The translations under genes were made by a program, and so were the position numbers. Under the pieces are notes generated by a model. It ran no database searches. It saw only the letters and a program-made list of their open reading frames with translations, and was not told the origin of the DNA. Below, one piece after another: positions 34,829-42,484 of a DNA stretch of 64,000 nucleotides. The stretch comes from Nocardia puris. GTDB lineage: Bacteria; Actinomycetota; Actinomycetes; Mycobacteriales; Mycobacteriaceae. The stretch covers positions 147,093 to 211,092 of the forward strand of contig NZ_QNRE01000015.1 of assembly GCF_003315035.1 (NCBI RefSeq), given 5' to 3'. How positions within the stretch are numbered: the stretch's first letter is position 1; the number at the start of each line of letters is the position of its first letter.

Positions 34829-35757
34829 TGGCCCACCCCCACACCGGCGCCGAACCCGGCGCCGACCGTGCCACCGGCGACCGCCCCGACCGCCGCAGCC
34901 GGTACGCCCGCGACCGCGGCTCCCGCGGCGGCGCCGGCCGCGGCTCCGAGCGCCGTTCCGGCGATCCCGCTGGTCACCGTGCCGATCACCGGGACCGGCA
35001 CCACGGTGCCCAGTGCGGCTCCGGCGATTCCGCCGATCGTGCCGCCGATCAGTCCGCCGACGACCGCGCCCGCCGCGGCGGCCGGTGCGCCGAGCACCGT
35101 CGCCCCGGCCGCGCCACCGATACCCGCTCCGGCCAGCGTCGCGCCCGACACCCGATCCGAGCGCCCCGCCGGGATCCCGACCGAGTCCAGTGCTGTGGCG
35201 ACCTGCGCCTCCAGCCCGGCTGCCGTGTCGTTGATCAGGTCCCGGCACTGCGGCGGCAACCACGGCGGAGTATCGGCCTCCCACTGCCCGATCCGGATCT
35301 TGTCCGGCGGCGCTTCGATCGGCGCGACCGGTGCGACCGGCTCCGGAAGGTGCAGTTCCTCGATCCGGATCGGCGGTGCCGGCACATCCATCGGCGGCGC
35401 CGGCCGCGACGGTGCCGCGTTGCGCACTTCCGGCGGCTGACTGTAGTACACCGGCGGATCCGGCTGCGGCGCAGCAGGTTCCGGCTCGGGAGCGGGTGCG
35501 GGAGGGGGCGGAGGCGCTGCCGTCCCGGGCTGCGGCGGGGCGGTCACGCCGGGCTGCTCGGCGATCGCGCCGGCGGGGGCAGCGGCGTGCGCCGCCCCGG
35601 CCGACAGGATCACCACCACCGGCACCGCACCGGCGAGCAACACTCGGCAACCACGCCGCACACCCGCACCCACCCGATTCCGGCCACGGTCCGCACAACC
35701 GGCCCGAAAAGGCGAGTTCCCGGCAACACCGTCACCGGCCAATTTGTTTTTCCGCAT
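34825..35757 (-). CDS. Secreted Pro-rich/Gly-zipper protein (310 aa)
   Basis: Basic start, signal-type hydrophobic stretch (LLAGAVPVVVILSAGAAHA), a long Pro/Ala/Glu region, then a short globular part (PPWLPPQCRDLINDTAAGL). The last 100 residues are Gly/Ala-rich with repeated GxxxG (AGAVVGGLIGGTIGGIAGAA), typical of membrane-inserting glycine zippers. It is the first large product of the operon. ATG 35757 is chosen; a TTG at 35775 is in frame. Confidence 0.6.
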   Translation of the reverse strand: MRKNKLAGDGVAGNSPFRAGCADRGRNRVGAGVRRGCRVLLAGAVPVVVILSAGAAHAAAPAGAIAEQPGVTAPPQPGTAAPPPPPAPAPEPEPAAPQPDPPVYYSQPPEVRNAAPSRPAPPMDVPAPPIRIEELHLPEPVAPVAPIEAPPDKIRIGQWEADTPPWLPPQCRDLINDTAAGLEAQVATALDSVGIPAGRSDRVSGATLAGAGIGGAAGATVLGAPAAAAGAVVGGLIGGTIGGIAGAALGTVVPVPVIGTVTSGIAGTALGAAAGAAAGAAVAGVPAAAVGAVAGGTVGAGFGAGVGVGQ

Positions 35758-35838
35758 GCCAAATAGACCCTTCAACGAAGGTTGGGAATAACACAGGGAA
35801 TAGATCGAATAATTCGACGGGCGCCATCTCGCCCGCGC

Positions 35839-35880
35839 GGCCTCCTAGCCGCATAACCGCAGCTAGGAGGCCACTCCTAG
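35839..35880 (-). promoter_or_regulatory. Alternative hairpins in the operon leader
   Basis: An 11-bp perfect inverted repeat (35839-35849 with 35862-35872, 12-nt loop) competes with a second 7-bp perfect repeat, CTAGGAG/CTCCTAG (35863-35869 with 35874-35880, 4-nt loop). The central arm is shared, so only one can form. There is no U-tract for a classic terminator. It lies between a tiny membrane-peptide gene and the first large gene. An attenuator or a repressor site are both possible. Confidence 0.5.
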
Positions 35881-35893
35881 GCGGCTTTCGCCG

Positions 35894-36001
35894 TCAGATG
35901 AACGGCAGCACGAGCGACAGCACCTGCGCTGCCAGATGCACGCCGTTGTTCAGGACGGTCAACACTCCGTTGACTGCCCCAAGAATCACGAACGGGTCCA
36001 T
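35894..36001 (-). CDS. 35-residue hydrophobic peptide at head of operon
   Basis: ATG at 36001 has GAAAGG 7 bases upstream; the reading frame encodes MDPFVILGAVNGVLTVLNNG followed by a second hydrophobic stretch ending LSLVLPFI. It looks like a single membrane-spanning peptide. It is the first reading frame downstream of the divergent regulator region and precedes the alternative hairpins, so it may be a leader peptide or a small subunit. Confidence 0.5.
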   Translation of the reverse strand: MDPFVILGAVNGVLTVLNNGVHLAAQVLSLVLPFI

Positions 36002-36389
36002 TGGAATCCTTTCGGGTTGCTTATCGGACGAACTCCATCCAAAACCCGTTCAGCCATCTACGCCACCCCACGAAGGGATGGAGATTCTACGGCGACAATA
36101 TCTTGGTACTCGAACAGACCATTCATCTGCGCATTTGATGTTTCCAGCACCTGTTCGTTATCTTTCGGGACCCGATGTCGCGCACCAGGTTCGCGGCACC
36201 AGCACACAGCCGGCATCCAGGCAGGTTCGACGACGACGGCCCATATCGGCGGGAGATCGATTGCGCAACTGGACGTTTCACAGTTGCCGCGCGCAACCCA
36301 TTCTGGTAGGAAATAAACGAGGTCTCGGGGGTAACCAATTATCGTAACGCGATCATCTGCCGTGCCGGAAGACCCAGAAAGGGGGGACC
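36002..36389. other. Divergent intergenic region between operon and XRE regulator
   Basis: This 388-bp stretch is visibly more AT-rich than the genes around it. It must hold the promoters for the left-reading operon and the right-reading regulator. I could not fix convincing -35/-10 pairs. The strong AGAAAGGGGGGACC before 36390 belongs to the regulator. No gene is supported here. Confidence 0.5.
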
Positions 36390-37178
36390 ATGCCCACCGG
36401 GCGAGCCCGTCGACCCTCTGCCCACACCACGGCACCACCCACGCTCGGTGCCACGCTCAAGCAGATCCGCGAACACCGCGGCTGGTCGCGCTACACCGCC
36501 TCGCGGCGGTGCGACGTCAGCGAGACCTACATCAAGGACATCGAGGTCGGCCGCGGCAGGCCCAGCAACGAGGTCTTGGACGAACTCGTCGCGGGCTACC
36601 GCCTCGACCCGATGCAGGCACGTCACCTCTACAACCTGCGCCACACACCTGAGGACCTCGCACCACCGGACCAGCTGCGCGAACGGATCTCCTCCTCCGA
36701 AGCGCTGCGCACCGGCTTGGTCGATCTGGACCACCGCGGCATCCTCGCCGCCTATGTGGACCCGACCTGGACAATCCTGTGGTCGAACAGCAGATTTCAG
36801 CAAGCCGTCCCGGGACTGGCTGCCGACATCTCGGTGCCGGTCTGGGTGTTCTCGCACGACGGTCTTCTCGCACTTCACGACTGGGACGCCGAAGCCAAGA
36901 TCGCGGTCGCGTCGCTGCGCGCAGTGGCCGGTCGGTATCGCGACTCCGTCCAGGTGCGCACCAGCTTGGCCGTCCTGGCTCGCAACCCCGAATTCCGCGA
37001 GCGATGGGCTTCGACCATCGACGTCATGTTCATCCGGCCTTCCGACGTCCCGCTCCACCTGCGCAACCCTGACCGGACCACCACCTCCTACACCTTGCGC
37101 ATCTCGCCCACCGACTCGACCGGGCACATCTCCCTGCTCCAAGCCGTCGAGTCCGTCACCGCCAGCCCAGCCCTCTGA
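36390..37178 (+). CDS. XRE-family regulator with MmyB-like ligand-binding domain
   Basis: 262 residues. Residues about 18-70 form a helix-turn-helix (LGATLKQIREHRGWSRYTAS, DVSETYIKDIEVGRGRPS). The rest matches the MmyB/MltR-type sensor domain (DPTWTILWSNSRFQQAVPGL, VRTSLAVLARNPEFRERW). AAAGGGGGG precedes ATG 36390. Its divergent placement suggests control of the conjugation operon; the ligand is unknown. Confidence 0.85.
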   Translation: MPTGRARRPSAHTTAPPTLGATLKQIREHRGWSRYTASRRCDVSETYIKDIEVGRGRPSNEVLDELVAGYRLDPMQARHLYNLRHTPEDLAPPDQLRERISSSEALRTGLVDLDHRGILAAYVDPTWTILWSNSRFQQAVPGLAADISVPVWVFSHDGLLALHDWDAEAKIAVASLRAVAGRYRDSVQVRTSLAVLARNPEFRERWASTIDVMFIRPSDVPLHLRNPDRTTTSYTLRISPTDSTGHISLLQAVESVTASPAL

Positions 37179-37667
37179 CCACAAGCAACCGTGGGTGACG
37201 TTGAGCAGGCCGACCAACCAGTCGTCGGAAGGTCCGCACCTACGCCGATCCCGACCGCCCCACGGGTCGCCGAAGCCCTGCGCGAACGTCGGTCGATGGA
37301 GTCCGCGGCTGGCGAAGCAGCTGGACCACCGTCATCGGCCTGCTCGACTCGATGGCGTGATACCGCAGCGAGCTGGCACGCATCGAACGACTCCTCGACG
37401 ACATCGCCGCCCTGGAGCAAGCGGCAGCCGACGACACCATCTCGCAACCGCTTCGCGATGCCACAGGCAACGAGCTCGACACCGTCTACCTCGCCCCTCA
37501 GGACGAACAACTCGACGACCTGCGCGCGGGTTGGACACTCGACTCACCGCGCTGCGGGCGCTCGTTGACAACTCCACGGGGCGTTTCAGTGTGATCCGTC
37601 GCCGGTGGTGAGGATGGGGGATGGCCCACGGTCCACGACCACAATTGCGACGAACAGGAGAGATTTC
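37179..37667 (+). other. No intact gene; possible degraded reading frame
   Basis: No convincing start-to-stop gene. One frame reads a plausible segment, WTTVIGLLDSMA, ends at TGA 37358-37360, and stays open after it (SELARIERLLDDIAALEQ...) to a stop at 37592-37594 with no start codon at its head. This may be the remnant of a small gene broken by a nonsense mutation, but it may also be chance. A 125-codon ORF here is Ser/Thr-rich and looks like a shadow frame. Confidence 0.3.
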
Positions 37668-38378
37668 GTGACCGACTTCGACCTCGATGAACTGAACTCC
37701 GACGCGCAGTACCGGGTCGACGTGCTGGCCGCTCGTGCGGGACTGCCGTCGCTGCCGGTGTATGTGCGCGAGACCGGACTGGATGCGGCGACCAGGGTGT
37801 ATTTCCTCCCGGCGCTTCGCCAGCACCGGCACCGTCCCCCCACACCGCACCGCATCGACGTACACGCGAGCACCTACGCCGAACTCGACGCGCCCTTGCG
37901 CGACGCGCTACTCGCGCAGGCGGTCGCACTCGCCAACGACCCCGCCGCCACCCAGATCCCCATCCGGGCACCATGGTGGCGCACAGCCGTGATCCGTTGG
38001 TCCGGCAACACATTCTGGTGGGTCGATCTCGTCACCCTCGCCGCGCTGCTCGTCGTCACCGCCATGACGATGTGGTCGTGGCCGGACCTGGTGGCCGTGG
38101 CGTGGATCGCCGCTGTGCTGTGGGTGATCGCCCGACTCTTCTCCGCTGCGGACGAACGCGAACTGATCCTGCGCACCGACCGCCGAGCCGCCGAGATGGC
38201 TGGGGCACCCCCGGTGCGCTACCTGCTGATGTCGCCGCCAGCACCCCCTCTCGAGCCCACGCACCGGCTGCTCCGCTGGCACCGAAGATGGCTGCACGCC
38301 GAACCTCCACTCGCCCACCGCCTCACCGCCGCGACGGCCGCCGACCCATCCGAGGACGGAGCTCCGAAATGGTGTTGA
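37668..38378 (+). CDS. Membrane protein with degenerate M48-peptidase-like layout (236 aa)
   Basis: GTG at 37668 has AGGAGAG about 6 bases upstream. The order YRVDVLAARAGLPSLPVYVR, LRDALLAQAVALANDP, two membrane segments (VTLAALLVVTAMTMW and LVAVAWIAAVLWVIARLF) and ERELILRTDRRAAEM recalls M48 peptidases. Their HExxH is missing, and LLAQAVAL stands in that place. Probably non-catalytic. It sits between the regulator and the interrupted zinc-ribbon gene. Confidence 0.6.
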   Translation: MTDFDLDELNSDAQYRVDVLAARAGLPSLPVYVRETGLDAATRVYFLPALRQHRHRPPTPHRIDVHASTYAELDAPLRDALLAQAVALANDPAATQIPIRAPWWRTAVIRWSGNTFWWVDLVTLAALLVVTAMTMWSWPDLVAVAWIAAVLWVIARLFSAADERELILRTDRRAAEMAGAPPVRYLLMSPPAPPLEPTHRLLRWHRRWLHAEPPLAHRLTAATAADPSEDGAPKWC

Positions 38379-38678
38379 CCGCGTCATTGCCGCTGACCAA
38401 CGTCATGCGCGGTGCGCTGGCGGGCCCCGGTCCGCTGTACCGCACTTGCGCGAGATCCACTGCGGCACAAAGTGACTCGACCGACCCTGTACGCAGCGGC
38501 GACCTCGCCCACCTCAGACCCCCGCACTCGTTTCGCGGCCCTGCCGATCATCCGACCCATCACGAGACAGTCCTTGCCCAGCCCAGGACGCCTCGACAGG
38601 CCCCGGCCATGTGTTTCATGATTGACAACCGAGTGCGTTCATCCCTGCCGCGTCTCCGTCAGATCCCGAGGACACACG
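38379..38678. other. Intergenic, no supported gene
   Basis: About 300 bp between the M48-like gene and the zinc-ribbon gene. The open frames crossing it have no ribosome binding site and Ser/Thr/Arg-rich translations. I see no clear repeats or terminator. Confidence 0.4.
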
Positions 38679-39200
38679 ATGCTCACAGATCTGCACTGCC
38701 CGCACTGCCGCACCACCCACGCCCTGCAAGCGATCCCCGCGCTCTACGCCGCTGGCACCGGCACCGAGGTCACAACCGGTGACTACCACGGCGTCGGATT
38801 CACACCCTACGGAGCAGTTCCGGTCGTGGCCACCGCGACCCGAACGAGCACGCACTCGACCGCTCTGGCCAGCGCACTCAATCCCGGACCCGGAACTCGG
38901 CCCATCGAAGGTCTCCTCCTCTGGGGCACCCTGGCCCTCCTTCTACCCCTGATCATGCTGCTGCCCGTATCCGCGATGCTCAACGACGCCACCGAGCGGG
39001 AGGACCTAGCGCAAGCGATGGTCGTAGGCTTCCCGACACTCATCGCGTTCTCCGTGCCGACGATCGCCTGCTACTGGATAGCCCTCGCCCGCGCCAGGCA
39101 GAACCAGCGAATCCGCCGCGGCCGCCCCCTCGCCCACGCCGTCTGGGCGGCAGGACTCTACTGCCGCCGCTTCCCTATTAACTCTGTGTGTTGCAGCTGA
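38679..39200 (+). pseudogene. Zinc-ribbon membrane protein gene, 5' part, interrupted by the nested element
   Basis: ATG 38679 starts MLTDLHCPHCRTTHAL, a CxxC zinc ribbon, and two membrane segments follow. The native sequence runs to codon 164 (LYCRR, ending 39170). The last ten codons to the TGA at 39198-39200 are read from the element's left end. Joining 39170 to 45428 restores one uninterrupted frame of 205 codons ending at 45550, so the interruption is exact. Confidence 0.8.
39171..39195 (+). repeat. Left terminal inverted repeat of the nested element
   Basis: Starts TTCCCT, keeps AA and TCTG, and ends TGTGTTGCA; inverted against 45401-45427. Just inside, TGTTGCAG occurs twice as a direct repeat (39189-39196 and 39204-39211), possibly recombinase arm sites. 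Confidence 0.7.
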
Positions 39201-39227
39201 TCATGTTGCAGTACATAGAGGAGGGTG

Positions 39228-40730
39228 ATGTCCAGGTTGTGGACGGTGCATTGGGTGTCCGCGGAGCTGGTTGCTCCGGCCGGTCAGCATCCGCTGCTGG
39301 ATGAGTGGCGGGATCTTGTCGAGCGGGAGGAGTCCTTCGGGCTGGATCCGGGTGACCCGTTCATGGTGGATCCGGACTTCCGGGTGGATGCGCGTTTGAC
39401 GCGCTACTTCGGCCGGTCGTCGTTTGCGAACCTTCGCAAGGCGACGAAGCGCTCGTACACCACGGATTATCGGGTGTTCTTCAATTTCTTGTGGAGCCGC
39501 GGGAAGTACTGGGACGCAGCAGATTACGATGATCTGCTCGACTTCGAGGATTGGCGGCGGCGGTCGCCGCGCAACATGCGGCGGATCAGCGGCTCGAAGT
39601 GGAACCGGGAGTTGGCGGCGCTGAGCCGGCTCTATAGGTGGGCGGTCAAGCAGGGGTATGTGGCCGAGAGCCCGGTCGGGGTCAAGACGGTCCGCAACCG
39701 CTACGGGGACCTGGTGGGGGTGGCCGAGGCGCGCGCGAAGGATGTCCGGTCCTCGAACGTGAAGTGGTTGACGCCCAGGGCGTTTCGGTTGTGGCGCGAT
39801 GTCGGGCTGCGTGGTTACACCGCCGAAGGCCGCATGGACTCGTCCTGGCGCGGCCGTCACGATGACCGCAATGCCGCGTTCGCCGACCTGTTGTTGAGCA
39901 GCGGATTGCGGCTCGGGGAGGGCGGGTCGCTGTTGACGATCGAGCTGCCTGCCTCGGCGAATACGCCGCAGCGGTACGTCGAGGCCCGGCTGGCGGCGGC
40001 GGTGGCCAAGGGCAAGCGGGCTCGCACGTTCTATGTTTCGGCGACCGTGTTGCGGGAGGTCGAGGCGTATTGCGCCACGACCCGCAGAGCGGCGATCCGG
40101 CGGGCGCAAACCGGAGGCCGTTACGACGAATTGGACGATATCTGGCTGGTGGTGAAGCAGTCCGGGTGGCAGCAACGGGTGCTGCATTGGCGCGACCGGC
40201 ACGGCCGGACCGGGGAACGCCGGATCGATGCGCTGGAGCCGGACGAGCGGCGGCGGTTGTTCGTCCAGGGGCAGAGCGGGCTGGAGCCGCTGTGGTTGTG
40301 GCTTGCCGAGGACGGGACCCCGTTCGGCTGCCATTCCTGGGAGGCGGTGTTCCGGTCGGCATCGCGGCGTTGCGCGGCGATGCTGACGGGGGTGGTGCCG
40401 GATCCGCCGTTCGCGACGCCGCACATGGCGCGGCATTCGTTCGCGCTCTACATGCTGGTGGCGTTGCACCGGGCGCTGGACATGCGGCTGGATCTGACGC
40501 CCGAGGAACGCCGCGACTACATGCTGCTCTACATGTCGCCCTGGCGGATGGTCAAAGACCTCCTCGGGCACGCGAGCGAACAGGTTACCCGCGATATCTA
40601 CCTGGCCCCGGTCTCGGACCTGGAGGTGCGGTCACTGTTGATCGAGGACGATGATCCGGATGTCGCCGAACTGCTCGCGAAGCTGGCGGCGGCGTCGGAC
40701 CGGATCCTCGATGCCGAGGTGGCCGGCTGA
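39228..40730 (+). CDS. Tyrosine recombinase 1 of the trio (TnpA-like, 500 aa)
   Basis: Core-binding region with KATKRSYTTDYRVFFNFLW, then catalytic residues: SSGLRLGEGGSLL (first Arg), HMARHSFALYML (HxxR) and DLLGHASEQVTRDIYL (GH..Y, nucleophile Tyr). All catalytic landmarks are present. GAGGAGG lies very close to ATG 39228; GTG 39225 is also in frame. The TGA overlaps the next ATG as TGATG. Confidence 0.85.
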   Translation: MSRLWTVHWVSAELVAPAGQHPLLDEWRDLVEREESFGLDPGDPFMVDPDFRVDARLTRYFGRSSFANLRKATKRSYTTDYRVFFNFLWSRGKYWDAADYDDLLDFEDWRRRSPRNMRRISGSKWNRELAALSRLYRWAVKQGYVAESPVGVKTVRNRYGDLVGVAEARAKDVRSSNVKWLTPRAFRLWRDVGLRGYTAEGRMDSSWRGRHDDRNAAFADLLLSSGLRLGEGGSLLTIELPASANTPQRYVEARLAAAVAKGKRARTFYVSATVLREVEAYCATTRRAAIRRAQTGGRYDELDDIWLVVKQSGWQQRVLHWRDRHGRTGERRIDALEPDERRRLFVQGQSGLEPLWLWLAEDGTPFGCHSWEAVFRSASRRCAAMLTGVVPDPPFATPHMARHSFALYMLVALHRALDMRLDLTPEERRDYMLLYMSPWRMVKDLLGHASEQVTRDIYLAPVSDLEVRSLLIEDDDPDVAELLAKLAAASDRILDAEVAG

Positions 40731-42484
40731 TGGCGCGGGGAGTGCACGCCGCGCTGCCGGCCGAAGGGCACCGTCGGCCATCGGTGCTCGACGATGCCGG
40801 TCCGGTGGTCACGCACATCAGCGAGAAGGGTGATCAGCGGGCGATCTTCGACTTCGGTGCGTTGCCGGTGTCGGCTGCCTTGCAGCGATCTCTCGCTGCG
40901 GCGTTCGCGAGCCGGATCTACCCACCGGGGGAATGGCGATCGACGGTCTCGAGCACGGAGGTGTGGTTGCTGGTCCGCACGTTCACTCGATGGCTCGCGC
41001 AACTGGACCCTCCACCACAGTCCATCGCCGACATCACTCCGGCGGTCTGGAACCAGTGGAGGGTCAGTCGCCCACAGAAGCCGTTGGGACAAAGGCAGAT
41101 TCGCAAGATCGCGGCACTGCTGAAGCGCGATGATCGGCTTCCCGAGGCGACTCGCGAGGCGGTCCTGCGACGGGTCGCTTACTCGGGTGCCACGGAATCG
41201 GCTTATTCGCCGGAGGAATTCGAGGAGATCAGACAGGCTGCGGCTGGCCACTTCCGGCGGGCCTGGCAGCGGATCGCCGAGAACCGGGCGCATCTGGATG
41301 CTTGGCGGTCGGGCGCGTTCGACGACGGCAGCCGCGAGTGGGTGCTGGGTGAAGCGCTCGACCATTTGGCGCGGACCGGGGATGTTCCTGTCGATGTCGG
41401 CGCGGACGGTCATCGTCGGGTCGTCGCGTCCTACCTGGACGCGCTGGGCGGGATCAGCTCGGAATGGACCTGGCGGCGGCTGTTTCTCGACCGGGTCGAG
41501 ATGGTCTCGCTGGTGACGCTGATCGTGAGTGCTCACGGCTGGAATCTCACGGCCGTCTCGGAGATGGTGGTTCCGCAAGTGCTGTCCGCGTCAGCGCCGG
41601 GTGAGCCGATCGTCTATCGGGCCGAGCTGGAGAAACGCCGACGCAACGCGACCCACCGTTACGAGACCCGCAATCTGACCGACTGGGGCCCGAACTCGCC
41701 AGGGCGGCTGTTCACCCGCGCGATCGAGGCCACCGCCCCGGCCCGTGACCTGTTGCGCGCTCACGGCGCTGCGACCGATCTGCTTCTCGTCTGGCACGTT
41801 CATCTTCCTCTGCTGGTCGCCGATCGCGCTGCGCTGCTGCGCACCGGCATCGGCACCGGCAACGGCGTCGGCGACCCGGCCTTCCGTCGATGGAGCCAGG
41901 TGACCGGGGCCGGGGAGCTGAATCTGCGGCGTTTGCGGCGCACCGTGACCGTCCTGCATCGGCGCACTCCCACCCAGCACAGCCGTGACGTTCACGACAG
42001 CGTCTACGTTCTACGTGATCCAGCCACGCACCGGGGCGCCGAAGCGGTGATCGCCGAGGGGATCGCCGATGCCGTCGACCACGCCAAAGCTGTTGTCGCG
42101 GCGAGAGTTACCGATGATTCCTGCGCCGGTGACCGCGGCACCGACACTGCCACGGCGAACTGCGGCGACTACACTCACAGCCCGTTCAGCCCGCACGGAT
42201 CGCCTTGCCGGGCATCGTTTCTGCTCTGCCTGGCCTGCGCCAACGCGGTGGTCACACCGCGGCATCTGCCGCGCCTGGCCTACTTGCACCAGGCACTGGA
42301 AAGCCTGCGCACCGTTCTTCCTGCCCGGACCTGGGCCCACGATTGGCGCGAGCACCACAGCCGGCTGACCCAGCTCAAGGACAGTTCGTTCACCGCAGCA
42401 GAATGGGCCGACGCGCTGACGGCGGTCAACTCCAGCGACCGCGCGACCATCGAGTTGTTGCTGCGCAAGGGGTTCGACTCGTGA
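40730..42484 (+). CDS. Tyrosine recombinase 2 of the trio (TnpB-like, catalytic motifs degenerate)
   Basis: 584 residues. N-terminal core-binding-like region (WRSTVSSTEVWLLVRTFTRW), a middle that lacks a clear R..HxxR..Y set (LRRLRRTVTVLHRR is the best candidate). The C-terminus has clustered cysteines, SPCRASFLLCLACANAVV. Second-position recombinases of such trios often carry this Cys cluster. Start overlaps the previous stop; GTGA joins it to the next gene. Confidence 0.75.
   Translation: MARGVHAALPAEGHRRPSVLDDAGPVVTHISEKGDQRAIFDFGALPVSAALQRSLAAAFASRIYPPGEWRSTVSSTEVWLLVRTFTRWLAQLDPPPQSIADITPAVWNQWRVSRPQKPLGQRQIRKIAALLKRDDRLPEATREAVLRRVAYSGATESAYSPEEFEEIRQAAAGHFRRAWQRIAENRAHLDAWRSGAFDDGSREWVLGEALDHLARTGDVPVDVGADGHRRVVASYLDALGGISSEWTWRRLFLDRVEMVSLVTLIVSAHGWNLTAVSEMVVPQVLSASAPGEPIVYRAELEKRRRNATHRYETRNLTDWGPNSPGRLFTRAIEATAPARDLLRAHGAATDLLLVWHVHLPLLVADRAALLRTGIGTGNGVGDPAFRRWSQVTGAGELNLRRLRRTVTVLHRRTPTQHSRDVHDSVYVLRDPATHRGAEAVIAEGIADAVDHAKAVVAARVTDDSCAGDRGTDTATANCGDYTHSPFSPHGSPCRASFLLCLACANAVVTPRHLPRLAYLHQALESLRTVLPARTWAHDWREHHSRLTQLKDSSFTAAEWADALTAVNSSDRATIELLLRKGFDS

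Noticed and set aside
37191..37568. 125-codon plus-strand ORF
   Set aside because: Ser/Thr/Pro-rich product, no ribosome binding site and no domain; another frame there looks more protein-like.
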